Positions 1-8,871 of a stretch of 52,586 bases of DNA are shown here, piece after piece. The notes under the pieces are model-generated. The model saw nothing but the letters and a program-made list of their open reading frames with translations, made no database searches and was not told the origin of the DNA. The DNA is from Paractinoplanes aksuensis (GTDB lineage Bacteria > Actinomycetota > Actinomycetes > Mycobacteriales > Micromonosporaceae). Positions within the stretch are counted from its first letter, which is position 1. Each line of letters starts with the position of its first letter. The stretch is taken from positions 1 to 52,586 of the forward strand of contig NZ_JAMYJR010000062.1 in NCBI RefSeq assembly GCF_024137025.1. Direction: 5' to 3'. The position numbers and the translations under genes were made by a program.

Positions 1-144
1 CGCTGGGACCGTGACGACCTCGACGCCGTCGCCGCGACCCTCAATACCCGACCACGAAAGACACTCGGCTGGAGAACACCCGCCGAAGCCATGAACGAAC
101 TGCTACTGTCCACTCAAGGTAGTGATGTTGCGACGACCGGTTGA
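1..144 (+). mobile_element. IS30-family transposase, C-terminal end (cut by window edge)
   Basis: Reading frame 1 runs from the window edge to a TGA at 142-144 and encodes the last 47 residues of an IS30-type DDE transposase. The diagnostic segment is NTRPRKTLGWRTPAEAMNE, the conserved IS30 C-terminal signature. The upstream part lies outside the window. The tail overlaps the start of an IS3-type fragment, so one element has inserted into or recombined with the other. Confidence 0.8.
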
Positions 145-149
145 AACCG

Positions 150-469
150 GGAACTACACGAGCTTCCGCTTCTCACAACGCTTACAGGACAACGGAATCC
201 GGCCCTCGATGGGGTCGGTCGGTGACTCCTACGATAACGCGCTGATGGAGAACTTCTGGTCCACCCTGAAGATCGAACTGGTCTACCGCACGTCGTGGCG
301 GACCCGCGACGAGGCCGAGAACGCGATCTTCGAATACATCGACGGCTGGTACAACACCCGCCGCATCCAGAAGGAGCTTGGCTACCTCAGCCCGGACGAA
401 TATGAGGCGGCCTGGCACGCCCAGACCGAGCCAGATAACCTCACCCCTGCCCCGACCGGAAGCAGGTAA
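150..469 (+). pseudogene. IS3-family transposase (OrfB) C-terminal fragment
   Basis: About 105 residues match the end of the IS3-group integrase-type transposase: YTSFRFSQRL, then PSMGSVGDSYDNALMENFW, which carries the catalytic glutamate (ENFWSTLK), then the usual GWYNTRRIQKELGYLSPDEY ending. The N-terminal helix-turn-helix and the first two catalytic aspartates are absent, and the frame begins inside the IS30 tail, so it is a remnant. The GC-rich sequence just after the stop, around 474-500, looks like the right end of the element, but no matching left end is in view. Confidence 0.8.
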
Positions 470-717
470 CCACCGCTCCGTCAAAGCGGGGGGAACTCAC
501 GCTGTGCCGGCGACCCGGAGCAGGCCTGATCATCGTCGAGGCAAGAGATACGGTCGCAACCAGCGGCCGCGTGCTGCTGCAACGGCTCACACCGTGACAA
601 GGCAGCAGGTCGGCCTGGGTCACCTTTACCCACAGAAATCGAACGCCTCTCGAAATACCACCGGCTGAGCTTGATACGGCAACGCCGCGGCAGTCGAGAT
701 CAACCAGGTAAGGCATC
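470..717. other. Intergenic region after IS fragments
   Basis: Probable IS3 right-end sequence near 474-500, then about 200 bases without a convincing gene. No 11-bp repeat box was found. A ribosome binding site (AGGTAAGG) lies just before the ATG at 718. Confidence 0.4.
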
Positions 718-1152
718 ATGGACGTCGGACACGGCGACACGGGGGTGCCAGGAGCAGTGAAAGTGACGCGCTGGTCCTTCACCCACGGTGAACCGGCTGG
801 GCCGCTACGCCGGTGCGCTCATGCCGCCCTCGCCCCGCGGCTGACATCGGACGACCTCGACGACGCCATGGTGGTCATTTCGGAGCTGGTGCAGAATGTC
901 ACCCAGCACACCAGCGGCGGCGGGGAACTCGTGCTCATCACCGACGATAGTGGAATCACCATCGAGGTCCGCGACCACAGCCCAGTGCTTCCTGAGGTGC
1001 AGCCGCCGGACGCGCATCGCCTCGGCGGCCGAGGGCTGTTGCTCGTCGCCGGCATCACGAGCGCGTGGGGCGTGCGACCGGGAACGTCGGGAAAGGCGGT
1101 CTGGGCCCGCCTGACCATGCCGGCCCGTGAGCCTGCCGGAGCCGCCGTATAG
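718..1152 (+). CDS. RsbW-like anti-sigma factor / serine kinase (HATPase_c_2)
   Basis: A 144-residue GHKL ATP-binding protein of the RsbW/SpoIIAB type. The N-box ISELVQN is at residues 54-60, the G1 box around D86 (EVRDHS) and the G2 box GGRGLLLV at 103-110. Family members bind a SigB/SigF-type sigma factor and phosphorylate STAS antagonists. The SigF-type sigma gene follows in the same direction 115 bp downstream, and a PP2C phosphatase gene converges on it, so a partner-switching role is likely. The ATG at 718 is preceded by AGGTAAGG; an internal GTG at 757 is a possible alternative. Confidence 0.85.
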   Translation: MDVGHGDTGVPGAVKVTRWSFTHGEPAGPLRRCAHAALAPRLTSDDLDDAMVVISELVQNVTQHTSGGGELVLITDDSGITIEVRDHSPVLPEVQPPDAHRLGGRGLLLVAGITSAWGVRPGTSGKAVWARLTMPAREPAGAAV

Positions 1153-1216
1153 AGCCACCGCGTCGCCGATCCCCGTGATAGACCGTTCGGATGCAAGCAT
1201 CAAGTCGATCGGGTGA

Positions 1217-1243
1217 GTTTAAGTGGGCCAGCGAGCTGGGCAT
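1217..1243 (+). promoter_or_regulatory. Candidate SigB/SigF-type promoter of the sigma gene
   Basis: GTTT at 1217-1220, 17 bases, then GGGCAT at 1238-1243 resemble the GTTT-N15-17-GGGTAT promoters read by SigB/SigF-type sigma factors. It lies 23 bp before the ATG at 1267, so the sigma factor may drive its own gene. The -10 differs from consensus at one base. Inference only. Confidence 0.4.
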
Positions 1244-1266
1244 ACACCACACGAGGAGTTTGCTCC

Positions 1267-2073
1267 ATGACAGTTGTCGCCAGCCCGACCCCCAGCACCG
1301 TCAAGACGGTCGACGAGCCGACGACAACCGATCAGGCGGGCGAACTGATCACCGCCCTGGCGGCACTGCCCGCCGGGCACCCGTCACGACCGGCGGTGCG
1401 GGACCGGGCGATCGAGGCGTGGATGCCGCTGGCCCGGCACCTGGCCAATCGCTACACCGGGCGCGGCGAGCCGAGCGACGACCTGTTCCAGGTGGCGCTG
1501 GTCGGCCTCATCAAGTCGGTCGATCGGTTCGACGCCGACCGCGGTGTCGAGTTCGCCGGCTTCGCCATCCCCACCATCGTGGGTGAGCTCAAGCGGCACT
1601 TCCGCGACCGCACCTGGTCGATCCGGGTGCCGCGCCGGCTGCAGGAGTTGCGCCTGGCGATCACCGGCGCCAACACCGCGCTGAGCCACACGCTGGGCCG
1701 GTCCCCGACGGTCGCCGACATCGCCGGGCATCTGCAGATCAGCGAGGAAGAGGTCCTGGAAGGTCTCGAGGGCGCACGCGCGTACAACGCGGCCAGCCTG
1801 TCCACACCCGTCAGCGCCGACGGAAACACCGAACTGGGCGAAACCCTCGGCGGTGAGGACCAGGAGTACGAGATCGCCGAAAACCGTCTGGCGCTGGCCC
1901 CGGCGCTGGCCGCGCTCGACGAGCGGGAGCAGAAGATTGTCAGCCTGCGGTTCTATGGCAACCTGACCCAGCAGCAGATCGCTGAGCAGGTCGGCATCTC
2001 GCAGATGCACGTGTCGCGTCTGCTGGCCAAGGCGCTGGCCAAAATGCGCGGCCACCTGGACCCCACTGTCTGA
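1267..2073 (+). CDS. sigF: SigB/SigF-family RNA polymerase sigma factor
   Basis: 268 residues of a group 3 sigma-70 factor. Region 2 (DDLFQVALVGLI, 71-82, and GFAIPTIVGELKRHFRDRTW, 98-117) binds core polymerase and the -10 element. Region 3 spans about 125-205, and region 4.2 is the helix-turn-helix TQQQIAEQVGISQMHVSRLL (234-253). The ATG at 1267 is chosen because GAGGAG sits 8 bases upstream; the frame is open further upstream but that segment contains the candidate promoter. The residue pattern is that of stress/sporulation SigB/SigF factors controlled by an RsbW-like partner, here encoded just upstream. Confidence 0.9.
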   Translation: MTVVASPTPSTVKTVDEPTTTDQAGELITALAALPAGHPSRPAVRDRAIEAWMPLARHLANRYTGRGEPSDDLFQVALVGLIKSVDRFDADRGVEFAGFAIPTIVGELKRHFRDRTWSIRVPRRLQELRLAITGANTALSHTLGRSPTVADIAGHLQISEEEVLEGLEGARAYNAASLSTPVSADGNTELGETLGGEDQEYEIAENRLALAPALAALDEREQKIVSLRFYGNLTQQQIAEQVGISQMHVSRLLAKALAKMRGHLDPTV

Positions 2074-3317
2074 TCAGTCGTTCATTGACGTGGGCCATCG
2101 CAAGTACAGCACGGCGGTGTCGTCGCTGTGGCGCCCCGCGTCGAGCCGCTGAATGTCGGCCAGCAGGGCGTCGACGTACTCGTCCGGGTCGTCGATGGTG
2201 GCCATCCGGCCGGCGATCTCGAGGAAGCGTTCCTCGCCGAGCCGAGTGCCGTCCCCAGCGAAACTCTCGATGACGCCGTCGGTGAACAGCAGCAGCCCCG
2301 CACCGGCAGGCACGGTGATCCTCGACTCGCGCCACCGGGCCATCCCGGAGCCATTCCCAAACCCGGCCCGTAGGAGACCTCGGCCGGGTAAGCGCGATCC
2401 GCAGTGATGACCAGGGGAGCGGGATGTCCGGCGCTGAGCAGGATCACCTCGCCGCGACCCGGGGTGATGCCGACGGTGCAAGCGGTGGCGAACAGGCCGC
2501 TGTGCGGTCGTTCGGCGACGAAAACCTGTTCCAGCAGTCGCATCCGATCGGCTTTGCGCAGCCCGGCCAGAGTCAGGGTGCGCCAACCGTACCAGAGCCC
2601 CACGCCGAGCGCGGCTTCGTCCGGTCCGTTGCCGCAGACATCGCCGATGAGCGCGTGCACGATGCCGTCGGTGGTTTGGACGACGTCGTAGAAGTCCCCG
2701 CCGAGCAGCGAGCGTTGCTGCCCGGGCAGGTAGCGGCTGGCCACGCTCACCGTCGTGTCATCCAGCAGCGGTTTCGGCAGCAGACCACGCTGCAAACGGG
2801 TATTCTCGTCGGCCTGCAACCGGCTGTCGCCGAGCCGGCGTTCAGCGGTCTGCACGCGTTTGCGCTGCACCGCGTAGCGGATGGTACGGGCCAGCACGGA
2901 CTCGTCGACCTGATCCTTGACCAAGTAGTCCTGGGCCCCGGCGGCGACCGCCGCCGAGCCGGTCGAGGCGTCGTTGAGGCCGGTCAGCACCACCACCGCG
3001 GCGTGGGGCCAGCGCTGCAGTACCTGTCGTAGCCCGTCAAGTCCGTGGGCATCAGGCAAGTGCAGATCCAGCAGGATGCACTCCGGCGCGCCGGTGAATT
3101 CCTGCGCCTGGCGCAGGCTCTCGACATGCTGCAGGCGGCCGCCGAGGTCGCCGTCGGCGAGATACTCGCGCACCAGCACGGCGTCACCGAGGTCGTCCTC
3201 GATCAGCAGGATGACGAAGCCGGCCACCGAGGCATCGGCTTCGGAGCCGCCTTGCACTACGCCGTCGTGGCCGGGCAGCGACGTGACGGCACGGTGTCCG
3301 CCAGCGGCCACCTTCAC
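2074..3317 (-). pseudogene. Response-regulator / PP2C (SpoIIE-type) phosphatase, frameshifted
   Basis: The protein has an N-terminal receiver domain (acidic pair in LLIEDD, phosphoacceptor in CILLDLHLPD, lysine in YLVKDQ), a short linker helix, then a SpoIIE/RsbU-type phosphatase domain (GGDFYD, IGDVCGNGP, LSAGHPAP, LLLFTDGVIES, HSDDTAVLYL). Such enzymes dephosphorylate STAS antagonists and so release the sigma factor. The reading frame breaks near 2345-2360: the first frame runs to GPGLGMAPG and the rest continues in another frame from MARWRESRI, consistent with one missing base. Both parts are otherwise well conserved, so this is a recent mutation or a sequence error. The start is uncertain; a GTG just before the receiver (near 3214) would fit better than 3317. 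It converges with the sigma gene. Confidence 0.75.
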
Positions 3318-3423
3318 CTACCTTGTCGTCGGTACGACCGGTCGGCGGACCGGCGTCATGTGTCTCTGGCCAGTATGACGGAGGCCGCGACACGGGCGCG
3401 GGTGGTCAAACGCGGATTGGCTG

Positions 3424-3615
3424 ATGAATCTCCGGGGTACCTACGAGGAGGTCTTACCCGCTTCAACTTCCTTGAACGCCACAGTCCGGGCCGTGCGTGA
3501 CCGCGGTCTGGCCAAGCTTGCCAGCGCGGACCTGGTGTGGGCGACGATCGCTTTCGTGATACTTGTGTCGGTGGTGTTGCCCCGACAGGGGCAACCAGTT
3601 ACCGGCGACGCCTGA
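3424..3615 (+). CDS. Small putative membrane protein
   Basis: 63 residues with one hydrophobic segment (WATIAFVILVSVVL, about residues 39-52) and a short polar tail. No family recognised and no good ribosome binding site before the ATG at 3424. It may not be a gene. Confidence 0.3.
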   Translation: MNLRGTYEEVLPASTSLNATVRAVRDRGLAKLASADLVWATIAFVILVSVVLPRQGQPVTGDA

Positions 3616-3651
3616 CTGTTGGTGCATTCGGCATCTGCTGGCCGTATACAG

Positions 3652-3891
3652 CTACCAGTACAGACGTTTGGCCTTCATATCAACGCCTTGCCGGTCGCGA
3701 GATTGTCGGAACGTACCCCACAGAATCCATAGGATCATCATCGCGAGGCCTTGCACCGCCAAGAGTGCCAGGTTCCAACCACTCTGGTCCCCGAGAATAA
3801 AGGCTCGTACGATGATGGCACCGAGGGCTGCGACCGTCACGATGCCCGCGATGATCCGGCGGAACCGAGGACTCAGCCGGTCGGAGTTCAC
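3652..3891 (-). CDS. Small two-helix membrane protein
   Basis: 79 residues, GTG start, with two predicted membrane helices (IIAGIVTVAALGAIIVRAFI and LALLAVQGLAMMILWILWG) joined by a short loop and followed by a charged tail (RQSRDRQGVDMKAKR). This layout is common among uncharacterised actinobacterial proteins. No function can be assigned, and the ribosome binding site is weak. Confidence 0.6.
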   Translation of the reverse strand: MNSDRLSPRFRRIIAGIVTVAALGAIIVRAFILGDQSGWNLALLAVQGLAMMILWILWGTFRQSRDRQGVDMKAKRLYW

Positions 3892-3981
3892 GTCGGGAGC
3901 GTACCTAGAGGCGCTTCACCAGAAGTAGCCGGACATCCGCTCATCGGCTAAATCCGCAGGCCCGCGAGGTCCATTACGGTC

Positions 3982-4371
3982 GCGGCCTTCGAGGCCTTGG
4001 CGACCGCTTCGGTCGACGCGGTCCCGTTCGATCCGCTCGACCTGCCCGGCTACGCCGGCCGCCTGTTCGACTCCTACGAGACCGGTCCGGAGCTGGTCGG
4101 GCTGGCCGCGTGGTATCAACTCGAACGCGGCAACGACGAACTTCCGCCATCGGCCGTCGACTCACTCACGTCCAAACTCACCCAGCTGGAACAAGCGCAA
4201 CACGACGGCCACGTCAACCCGGCCATCCCCGCGCGGCAGCTGCTGAGCCTGGTCGTCCACCTCAGCCTCGCCGGAACAGGCGTCACGCCCGTCCTCGAGC
4301 CCCGCGACACGGACCGGCAAGCGGAGCGCGAAGCGATCGTCGAGGCAGTGCGCCTCATCTCCGCGAGGTGA
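3982..4371 (+). pseudogene. TetR-family regulator, C-terminal remnant
   Basis: The encoded segment AFEALATASVDAVPFDPLDL, then GYAGRLFDSYETGPELVGLA, is typical of the ligand-binding half of a TetR-family repressor that begins right after the DNA-binding domain. The helix-turn-helix that should precede it is missing: only short unrelated sequence lies between 3900 and 3982. The remaining C-terminal part is intact to its TGA. Without a DNA-binding domain it cannot act as a repressor, so it is treated as a deletion remnant. Confidence 0.7.
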
Positions 4372-4507
4372 GACGCGCGCCGACCTCGCCGCCGCGGGCT
4401 GACCGCTGTCAGTCCGAGCACGGGCGGACCTGGATCCGACAGGTTGCGCCCGGCAGTGGACGGCCGGTCCTGCAGATTCGAATAGGTGAAGTGCCCCGGC
4501 TTATCGA

Positions 4508-5266
4508 TCACGTGACTGCGGCGGCGACCTCCCGCCGCGCGCGACCAGGACGCCGGATCGCCCGGTCCGCCCGTCGGGCCGGCGCGGTCAGCTCCGAGTC
4601 GCTGTTCGCCGGCGCGATGAACTTGTAGCCGACCTGCCGGACGGTGCCGATCATCGACTCGCAGCGAGGGCCGCGCTTGGCCCGGATCCGGCGCACGTGC
4701 ACGTCGACGGTTCGGGTACCGCCGAAGTAGTCGTAGCCCCAGACCTCGCGCAGCAGCTGGTCGCGGCTGAACACCCGGCCGGGCTGCTGGGCCAGGTATT
4801 TCAGTAGCTCGAACTCTTTGTAGGTCAGCGGCAGGAGCTCTCCACGGAGCCTGATGGTGTAGCTGTGGGGGTCAAACGTCAGGTCGCCGATGCTGATCAG
4901 TTCGTCTGCCGCCTCGCCGCCGAGTGCGCGCCGGTCCGCGATCAGGGTCAGGCGGGCTGCCACCTCGGCCGGGCCCGCGGTGGTCAGTACGAAGTCGTCG
5001 ACGCACCAGTCGGCTCCGACCGCGGCCAGGCCTGCTTCACGGACCAGGACGATCACGGGGATGTTGAGCCCGTGCGCGCGGAGGTTGCGGCAGGTGGTAC
5101 GGGCTTGGCTCAACTCGCCGGAGGCGTCTACGAGGACGGCGGAAAGGTGGGAATCCCGGACGGCCTCGGCCCATGTGTCCTGGGGCGAGATCTGGACGTC
5201 GAACGGCAACAGATCCAGTACGGGCAGGACGTCGAGGTGACGGTCTGTCAGCAGGAGAAGTCTCAT
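4508..5266 (-). CDS. GlnR-like OmpR-family regulator with degenerate receiver
   Basis: 252 residues. Residues 1-115 are a receiver-like domain that lacks the usual acidic pair (LLLLTDRH in place of LVVDDD) and the conserved lysine (VLTTAGPAE), as in the atypical, non-phosphorylated receiver of actinobacterial GlnR. The motif GLAAVGADWCVDDFVL matches GlnR closely. Residues about 125-225 form a winged helix (LTYKEFELLKYLAQQPGRVF, then EVWGYDYFGGTRTVDVHVRR), nearly identical to GlnR in the recognition helix. The C-terminal tail is basic. The ATG has GGAAGG upstream. It is likely a GlnR paralogue. It is the only complete OmpR-type DNA-binding protein in the window, hence the best local candidate for reading the tandem 11-bp boxes described elsewhere; this is inference. 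Confidence 0.85.
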   Translation of the reverse strand: MRLLLLTDRHLDVLPVLDLLPFDVQISPQDTWAEAVRDSHLSAVLVDASGELSQARTTCRNLRAHGLNIPVIVLVREAGLAAVGADWCVDDFVLTTAGPAEVAARLTLIADRRALGGEAADELISIGDLTFDPHSYTIRLRGELLPLTYKEFELLKYLAQQPGRVFSRDQLLREVWGYDYFGGTRTVDVHVRRIRAKRGPRCESMIGTVRQVGYKFIAPANSDSELTAPARRADRAIRRPGRARREVAAAVT

Positions 5267-5825
5267 GACGTACCTTCCGTAGCGGCCCGGACCGCGCCCA
5301 CGCTAAACGCGAACTGTTTCTGCTGCATATCGCGCCGGTGCACGCAGACGACAGTCGTAATCTCCCGCCGGCCGGCCGGCCGTCCGTTCGCGATGTGCTT
5401 GTCGCGGTCGCCGGCGGCGACCTGACCCGGCGGGCCGGCGTGTCCGGCCGCGTCGAGGTCGGGGGTGATGGCCGACGCGGCGATTGTCGGCAGGTCTGCA
5501 TCCAGCGTCGAGCGGAGTAGACATCATGTTGACGCTGTCGTAGCGCGACCAAGTCGTGACTCATTGACATGTGTCGAATAGGTGCGCAGAATCTCTACGT
5601 CGAACGGGGGTTCCGGCATCGCGGCCGCAGTGCGCGGCCGACTGTCCTCCGTTTGTCTGGGCATCTTGCTGTCGGGGGACGGGAGGCACGGTCGATGCGC
5701 GCAATCTTGTCGAGACACAAGACGTACGTTCCGGCGGCAGGTGGCACACGGTCGAAGGAGATTCCGTCGGCCGCTGCGAGGTTCGAGCCCACCCTGGCCT
5801 CGATCCGTCGATCCGGAGGAATACG
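5267..5825. other. Intergenic region, no gene recognised
   Basis: About 560 bases between the divergent GlnR-like gene and the haloperoxidase gene. Short frames exist on both strands but none has a credible domain or ribosome binding site. GTCGTGACTCATTGACATG at 5553-5571 resembles the box half-sites seen elsewhere but lacks the 11-bp spacing. Confidence 0.4.
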
Positions 5826-7160
5826 TTGAAACGACGAACCATGCTCCGAACCGGTCTCGCGCTCGGTCTCGCTACCACGGCGACCGGCGCGACCGTGGCG
5901 ACAAGCGCCGCCCCGGCTGCGGCGATACCTGCTGGAACCGACCACGTCGTGCTGTGGAACGAGGCACTGCGGTACGCCTTTGCCCGAACCGACATGGCGC
6001 CAGGGCCCCTGACGCGGCGCGCAGCCATCCTCAACGCGGCGCTCTACGACACGGTCGCCTCCTTGTCGAGCGGCTACCGGCCGTACCTGGGAACGGTGTC
6101 TCGGGAGCCCAACTTCAACTACGACGTCGTGTCCAACATCGACGCGGCTGCGCGCACTGTTCTGCCGCAGATCTTCCCGACCGTGGACTTCACCGCCTAT
6201 TACACGGAGGCGGCCAAGTACAAGCCGGTCGGCAATCCCGGGCCCGAGGGCTGGAGCACCTCGGTCGGCGTGGCCGTCGCTGAGCGGATTCTGGCCGCCC
6301 GCGCCAACGACGGTTCCACCAACAACACTCCGTACGTCGAAAGTACTGCTCCGGGCCAATGGCGGCAGACCGGCTCGGGCGCCCCGGCCACACCGAACTG
6401 GGGCGGGGTCACCCCGTGGACTCTGACCTCGGGCTCGCAGTTCCGGCCACCGCTGCCCGGCGGGTTCAGCTCACTGACCGCATTGCTGGCCAGCCCCGAG
6501 TACGCCGCTCAGGTCAACGAGGTCAAATCGCTCGGCGCGGTCAACTCCACTACGCGGACCGCCGAGCAGACGCGCATCGCCTTCTTCTGGGCTAACGATG
6601 TCGCCGGCACGTACAAGCCCCCGGGACAGTTGCTGCGGCACACCTCCATCCTCGCCTTCGACCGCAACCTCGAGGTCGGTGCGGCCGCCCGTCTCTACAC
6701 GATGGTCGCCCTGGCCATGGCCGACGCCGCCATCGTCGCGTGGGACGCCAAATACCGCACCGCCATCGACCTGTGGCGGCCGGAGACCGCGATCCGGCTC
6801 GCCGACACCGACGGCAACGCGGCCACCGTGGCCGATCCCACCTGGCAGCCGCTGTCAGTCGACCGGAACGGCGTACGCTTCTCGCCACCCTTCCCGGCTT
6901 ACACCTCGGGCCACGCGACCTTCGCCGGGGCGTGGGCGGGCGTCATGAAGCGTTACTTCGGCACCGACAACGTGACCTTCCGTGTCGACAGCGTCGACCC
7001 CAACGAGCAGCAGTATCGGACCTACAGCACGTTCTCGTCCGCGGCGGTCGAGAACGCCCGTAGCCGGGTCTACCTGGGTGTTCACTATCAATGGGATGCC
7101 GACTTCGGTGTGTCGAGTGGGGACGCCGTGGCGGCCCGGGTGGTCAGCCGCCTCAGCTGA
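5826..7160 (+). CDS. Secreted vanadium-dependent haloperoxidase-like / PAP2 protein
   Basis: 444 residues. The N-terminus (MKRRTMLRTG, then a hydrophobic stretch and ATSAAPAAA) looks like a Tat or Sec signal peptide, so the enzyme is probably exported. The catalytic half carries the vanadate/phosphate-binding motifs: LWRPETAIR (with the conserved arginine), FPAYTSGHATFAGA (with the catalytic histidine) and SRVYLGVHYQWDADFG (second arginine and histidine). Relatives oxidise halides with peroxide or act as acid phosphatases; the substrate cannot be told here. TTG at 5826 is preferred because GGAGGA lies 5 bases upstream and it gives a complete signal peptide. It is a single-gene unit followed by a strong hairpin. 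Confidence 0.85.
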   Translation: MKRRTMLRTGLALGLATTATGATVATSAAPAAAIPAGTDHVVLWNEALRYAFARTDMAPGPLTRRAAILNAALYDTVASLSSGYRPYLGTVSREPNFNYDVVSNIDAAARTVLPQIFPTVDFTAYYTEAAKYKPVGNPGPEGWSTSVGVAVAERILAARANDGSTNNTPYVESTAPGQWRQTGSGAPATPNWGGVTPWTLTSGSQFRPPLPGGFSSLTALLASPEYAAQVNEVKSLGAVNSTTRTAEQTRIAFFWANDVAGTYKPPGQLLRHTSILAFDRNLEVGAAARLYTMVALAMADAAIVAWDAKYRTAIDLWRPETAIRLADTDGNAATVADPTWQPLSVDRNGVRFSPPFPAYTSGHATFAGAWAGVMKRYFGTDNVTFRVDSVDPNEQQYRTYSTFSSAAVENARSRVYLGVHYQWDADFGVSSGDAVAARVVSRLS

Positions 7161-7179
7161 CAAAGTAGAGCAACCACAT

Positions 7180-7209
7180 CGGTGTGCCCGGCCCGCGCTG
7201 GGCACACCG
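7180..7209 (+). terminator. Rho-independent-like hairpin after the haloperoxidase gene
   Basis: Perfect 10-bp inverted repeat CGGTGTGCCC / GGGCACACCG with a 10-base loop, 20 bp after the stop. It could serve both this gene and the convergent ABC permease gene. Confidence 0.8.
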
Positions 7210-7239
7210 GTGCTTCGCTGCGTTGGTGATAAGCATGCG

Positions 7240-8871
7240 TTATAGCCGAAGGTCACGGCGTGAGTAGCCAGCGAGTCCGCCGGCACAAGCCAGTACGGCA
7301 ATGGACATCATGATGGCGACGGCACCCCACTGGGGGCTTTCCATCGGTACCCGGGCGATGTGTGCGTACGGAGAAAGGCTGCTTACCCAGGCCGGTGCGT
7401 CGACGCTGTCGGCGATGACCAGCAGCAGGAAGCCGCCGATGGTCGGCAGCGCACCGAACCAGCTGATAGCTCGTGGTGCCACCCCCAAAGCGAGAACGGA
7501 GGCTCCGAGACCGAGAGCTACTACAGGAACGAGGTTCATGGCTCCGCCCAGCGCGCCGGTCAGACCGAGGTCGGCTCCGGAGATGGCGGTTCCGGCCCAG
7601 GCTGCGAGGCCGGCGACCGCCAGGAGCAGGACGGCGCCGGTCGCGGCGGAGGCTGTTTCGGCGCCGGCTACTCCCGATCGGGTCCGGGGTCCTGAGAAGA
7701 GCAGTGTCAGGCGTCCGCTGCTTTCGTCGGCGAACAGCGCGGTGATGCGGGCGGTGGCGAATCCGCTGACCGGCATGGCGACCAGGGCGAACAACGTGGC
7801 CGCGTAGCCTTCGACGGCGTCCAGGCCGCCGAAGCCGGCCTGACCGGCCATGGCTGCGAAGTCGGGATTGTCGGACAGGAAGCTGATCATGGATGCAGCG
7901 ATGAGCCCGACCAGCAGGTAGTAGGCAGCAATCCCGGTGGCCCAGCCCAGCAATGGCCGGATGGTCCGGCGGGCGGCGAAGGCCGGGACCGAACCTAGCA
8001 GCGCCATGTTCGGGTCCCGACCGGCCGGCGGTACCAGCCAGCCGCTGCGAATGTCGCGGCTGCTCGCTGCCGCCGCGGCAGTGATCACCGCAACGGTGGT
8101 TACCGCGAGCACCAGCAAAGGCAGCCAGCGATTGGTGTCGTAAGGGCGGGTCAGCGCACCCAGACCGAACGGTGTCAACCACCGGACCCAGCCGAGGGTA
8201 TCGACACCCTCGCCAACCATGCGCAGCATCAGCCCCGCCGCCAACACGGCAGCCGCGGACCCGGTCGCCGCGGATCGAGTCGGGAAGACCTGCGCGGCCA
8301 ACGCCGCCGTGGCGATGAAGAACATGCCGATCAGCGCCAATCCGACGCCGTGGACGGCCGCACCTGGGAAGTCGGTGCCCACAGCAGACAGAGCAACGGT
8401 GACCGCGAGCCCGGTGGCGGCCGCTGCCGTCAACAGGACCGCGAGTTGGCGGGCCAGTAGCCGCTCGGGCGTGAGGAGCCCAGCGAGCAGCAAGTCGGTG
8501 CGGCCGGCTTCTTCCTCACCTCGGGTGATGCGGGTCGTGGCCAGCAGGCACCAGGCTCCGAGCAGCACCGAGAGGAACACGCCGGTGCGCCAGACCGTGA
8601 AACTGCCCGGATCGCCGAGATCTCCGGGCTCACCGAACAGTGTGCGGATGGCCGGGTTGTTGGCCAGGGCCGCCAGGGACTGGGCCTGCGCTGGGCTGGA
8701 CACCACGCTGGCGTGGGTGGCCGGCACGAGCGCCGAGACTCCGACGGCAAGAACGATGGCGCTGAGCGCGCCCCGGTGGACTTGGCGGACGACCAGGCTT
8801 GTCACAGCCCGCTCCGGTGTACCGGAGCGGTAGGGGCGAACCGGCCGCGTCGGTGCCTGCACGGCGGTCAT
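7240..8871 (-). CDS. ABC-2-type exporter permease
   Basis: 543 residues with about 12 hydrophobic segments in two halves (for example AIVLAVGVSALVPAT near the N-terminus, WATGIAAYYLLVGLIAASM in the middle, VAIMMSIAVLACAGGLAGY at the end). This is the layout of large actinobacterial exporter permeases annotated as polyketide-antibiotic exporters. Its ATG overlaps the stop of the upstream ATPase gene as ATGA, so the two are translationally coupled and form one transporter. The substrate is unknown. Confidence 0.85.
   Translation of the reverse strand: MTAVQAPTRPVRPYRSGTPERAVTSLVVRQVHRGALSAIVLAVGVSALVPATHASVVSSPAQAQSLAALANNPAIRTLFGEPGDLGDPGSFTVWRTGVFLSVLLGAWCLLATTRITRGEEEAGRTDLLLAGLLTPERLLARQLAVLLTAAAATGLAVTVALSAVGTDFPGAAVHGVGLALIGMFFIATAALAAQVFPTRSAATGSAAAVLAAGLMLRMVGEGVDTLGWVRWLTPFGLGALTRPYDTNRWLPLLVLAVTTVAVITAAAAASSRDIRSGWLVPPAGRDPNMALLGSVPAFAARRTIRPLLGWATGIAAYYLLVGLIAASMISFLSDNPDFAAMAGQAGFGGLDAVEGYAATLFALVAMPVSGFATARITALFADESSGRLTLLFSGPRTRSGVAGAETASAATGAVLLLAVAGLAAWAGTAISGADLGLTGALGGAMNLVPVVALGLGASVLALGVAPRAISWFGALPTIGGFLLLVIADSVDAPAWVSSLSPYAHIARVPMESPQWGAVAIMMSIAVLACAGGLAGYSRRDLRL

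Noticed and set aside
5303..5527. Open frames on both strands between the GlnR-like and haloperoxidase genes
   Set aside because: Arg/Pro-rich translations without domain, start signal or conserved features.
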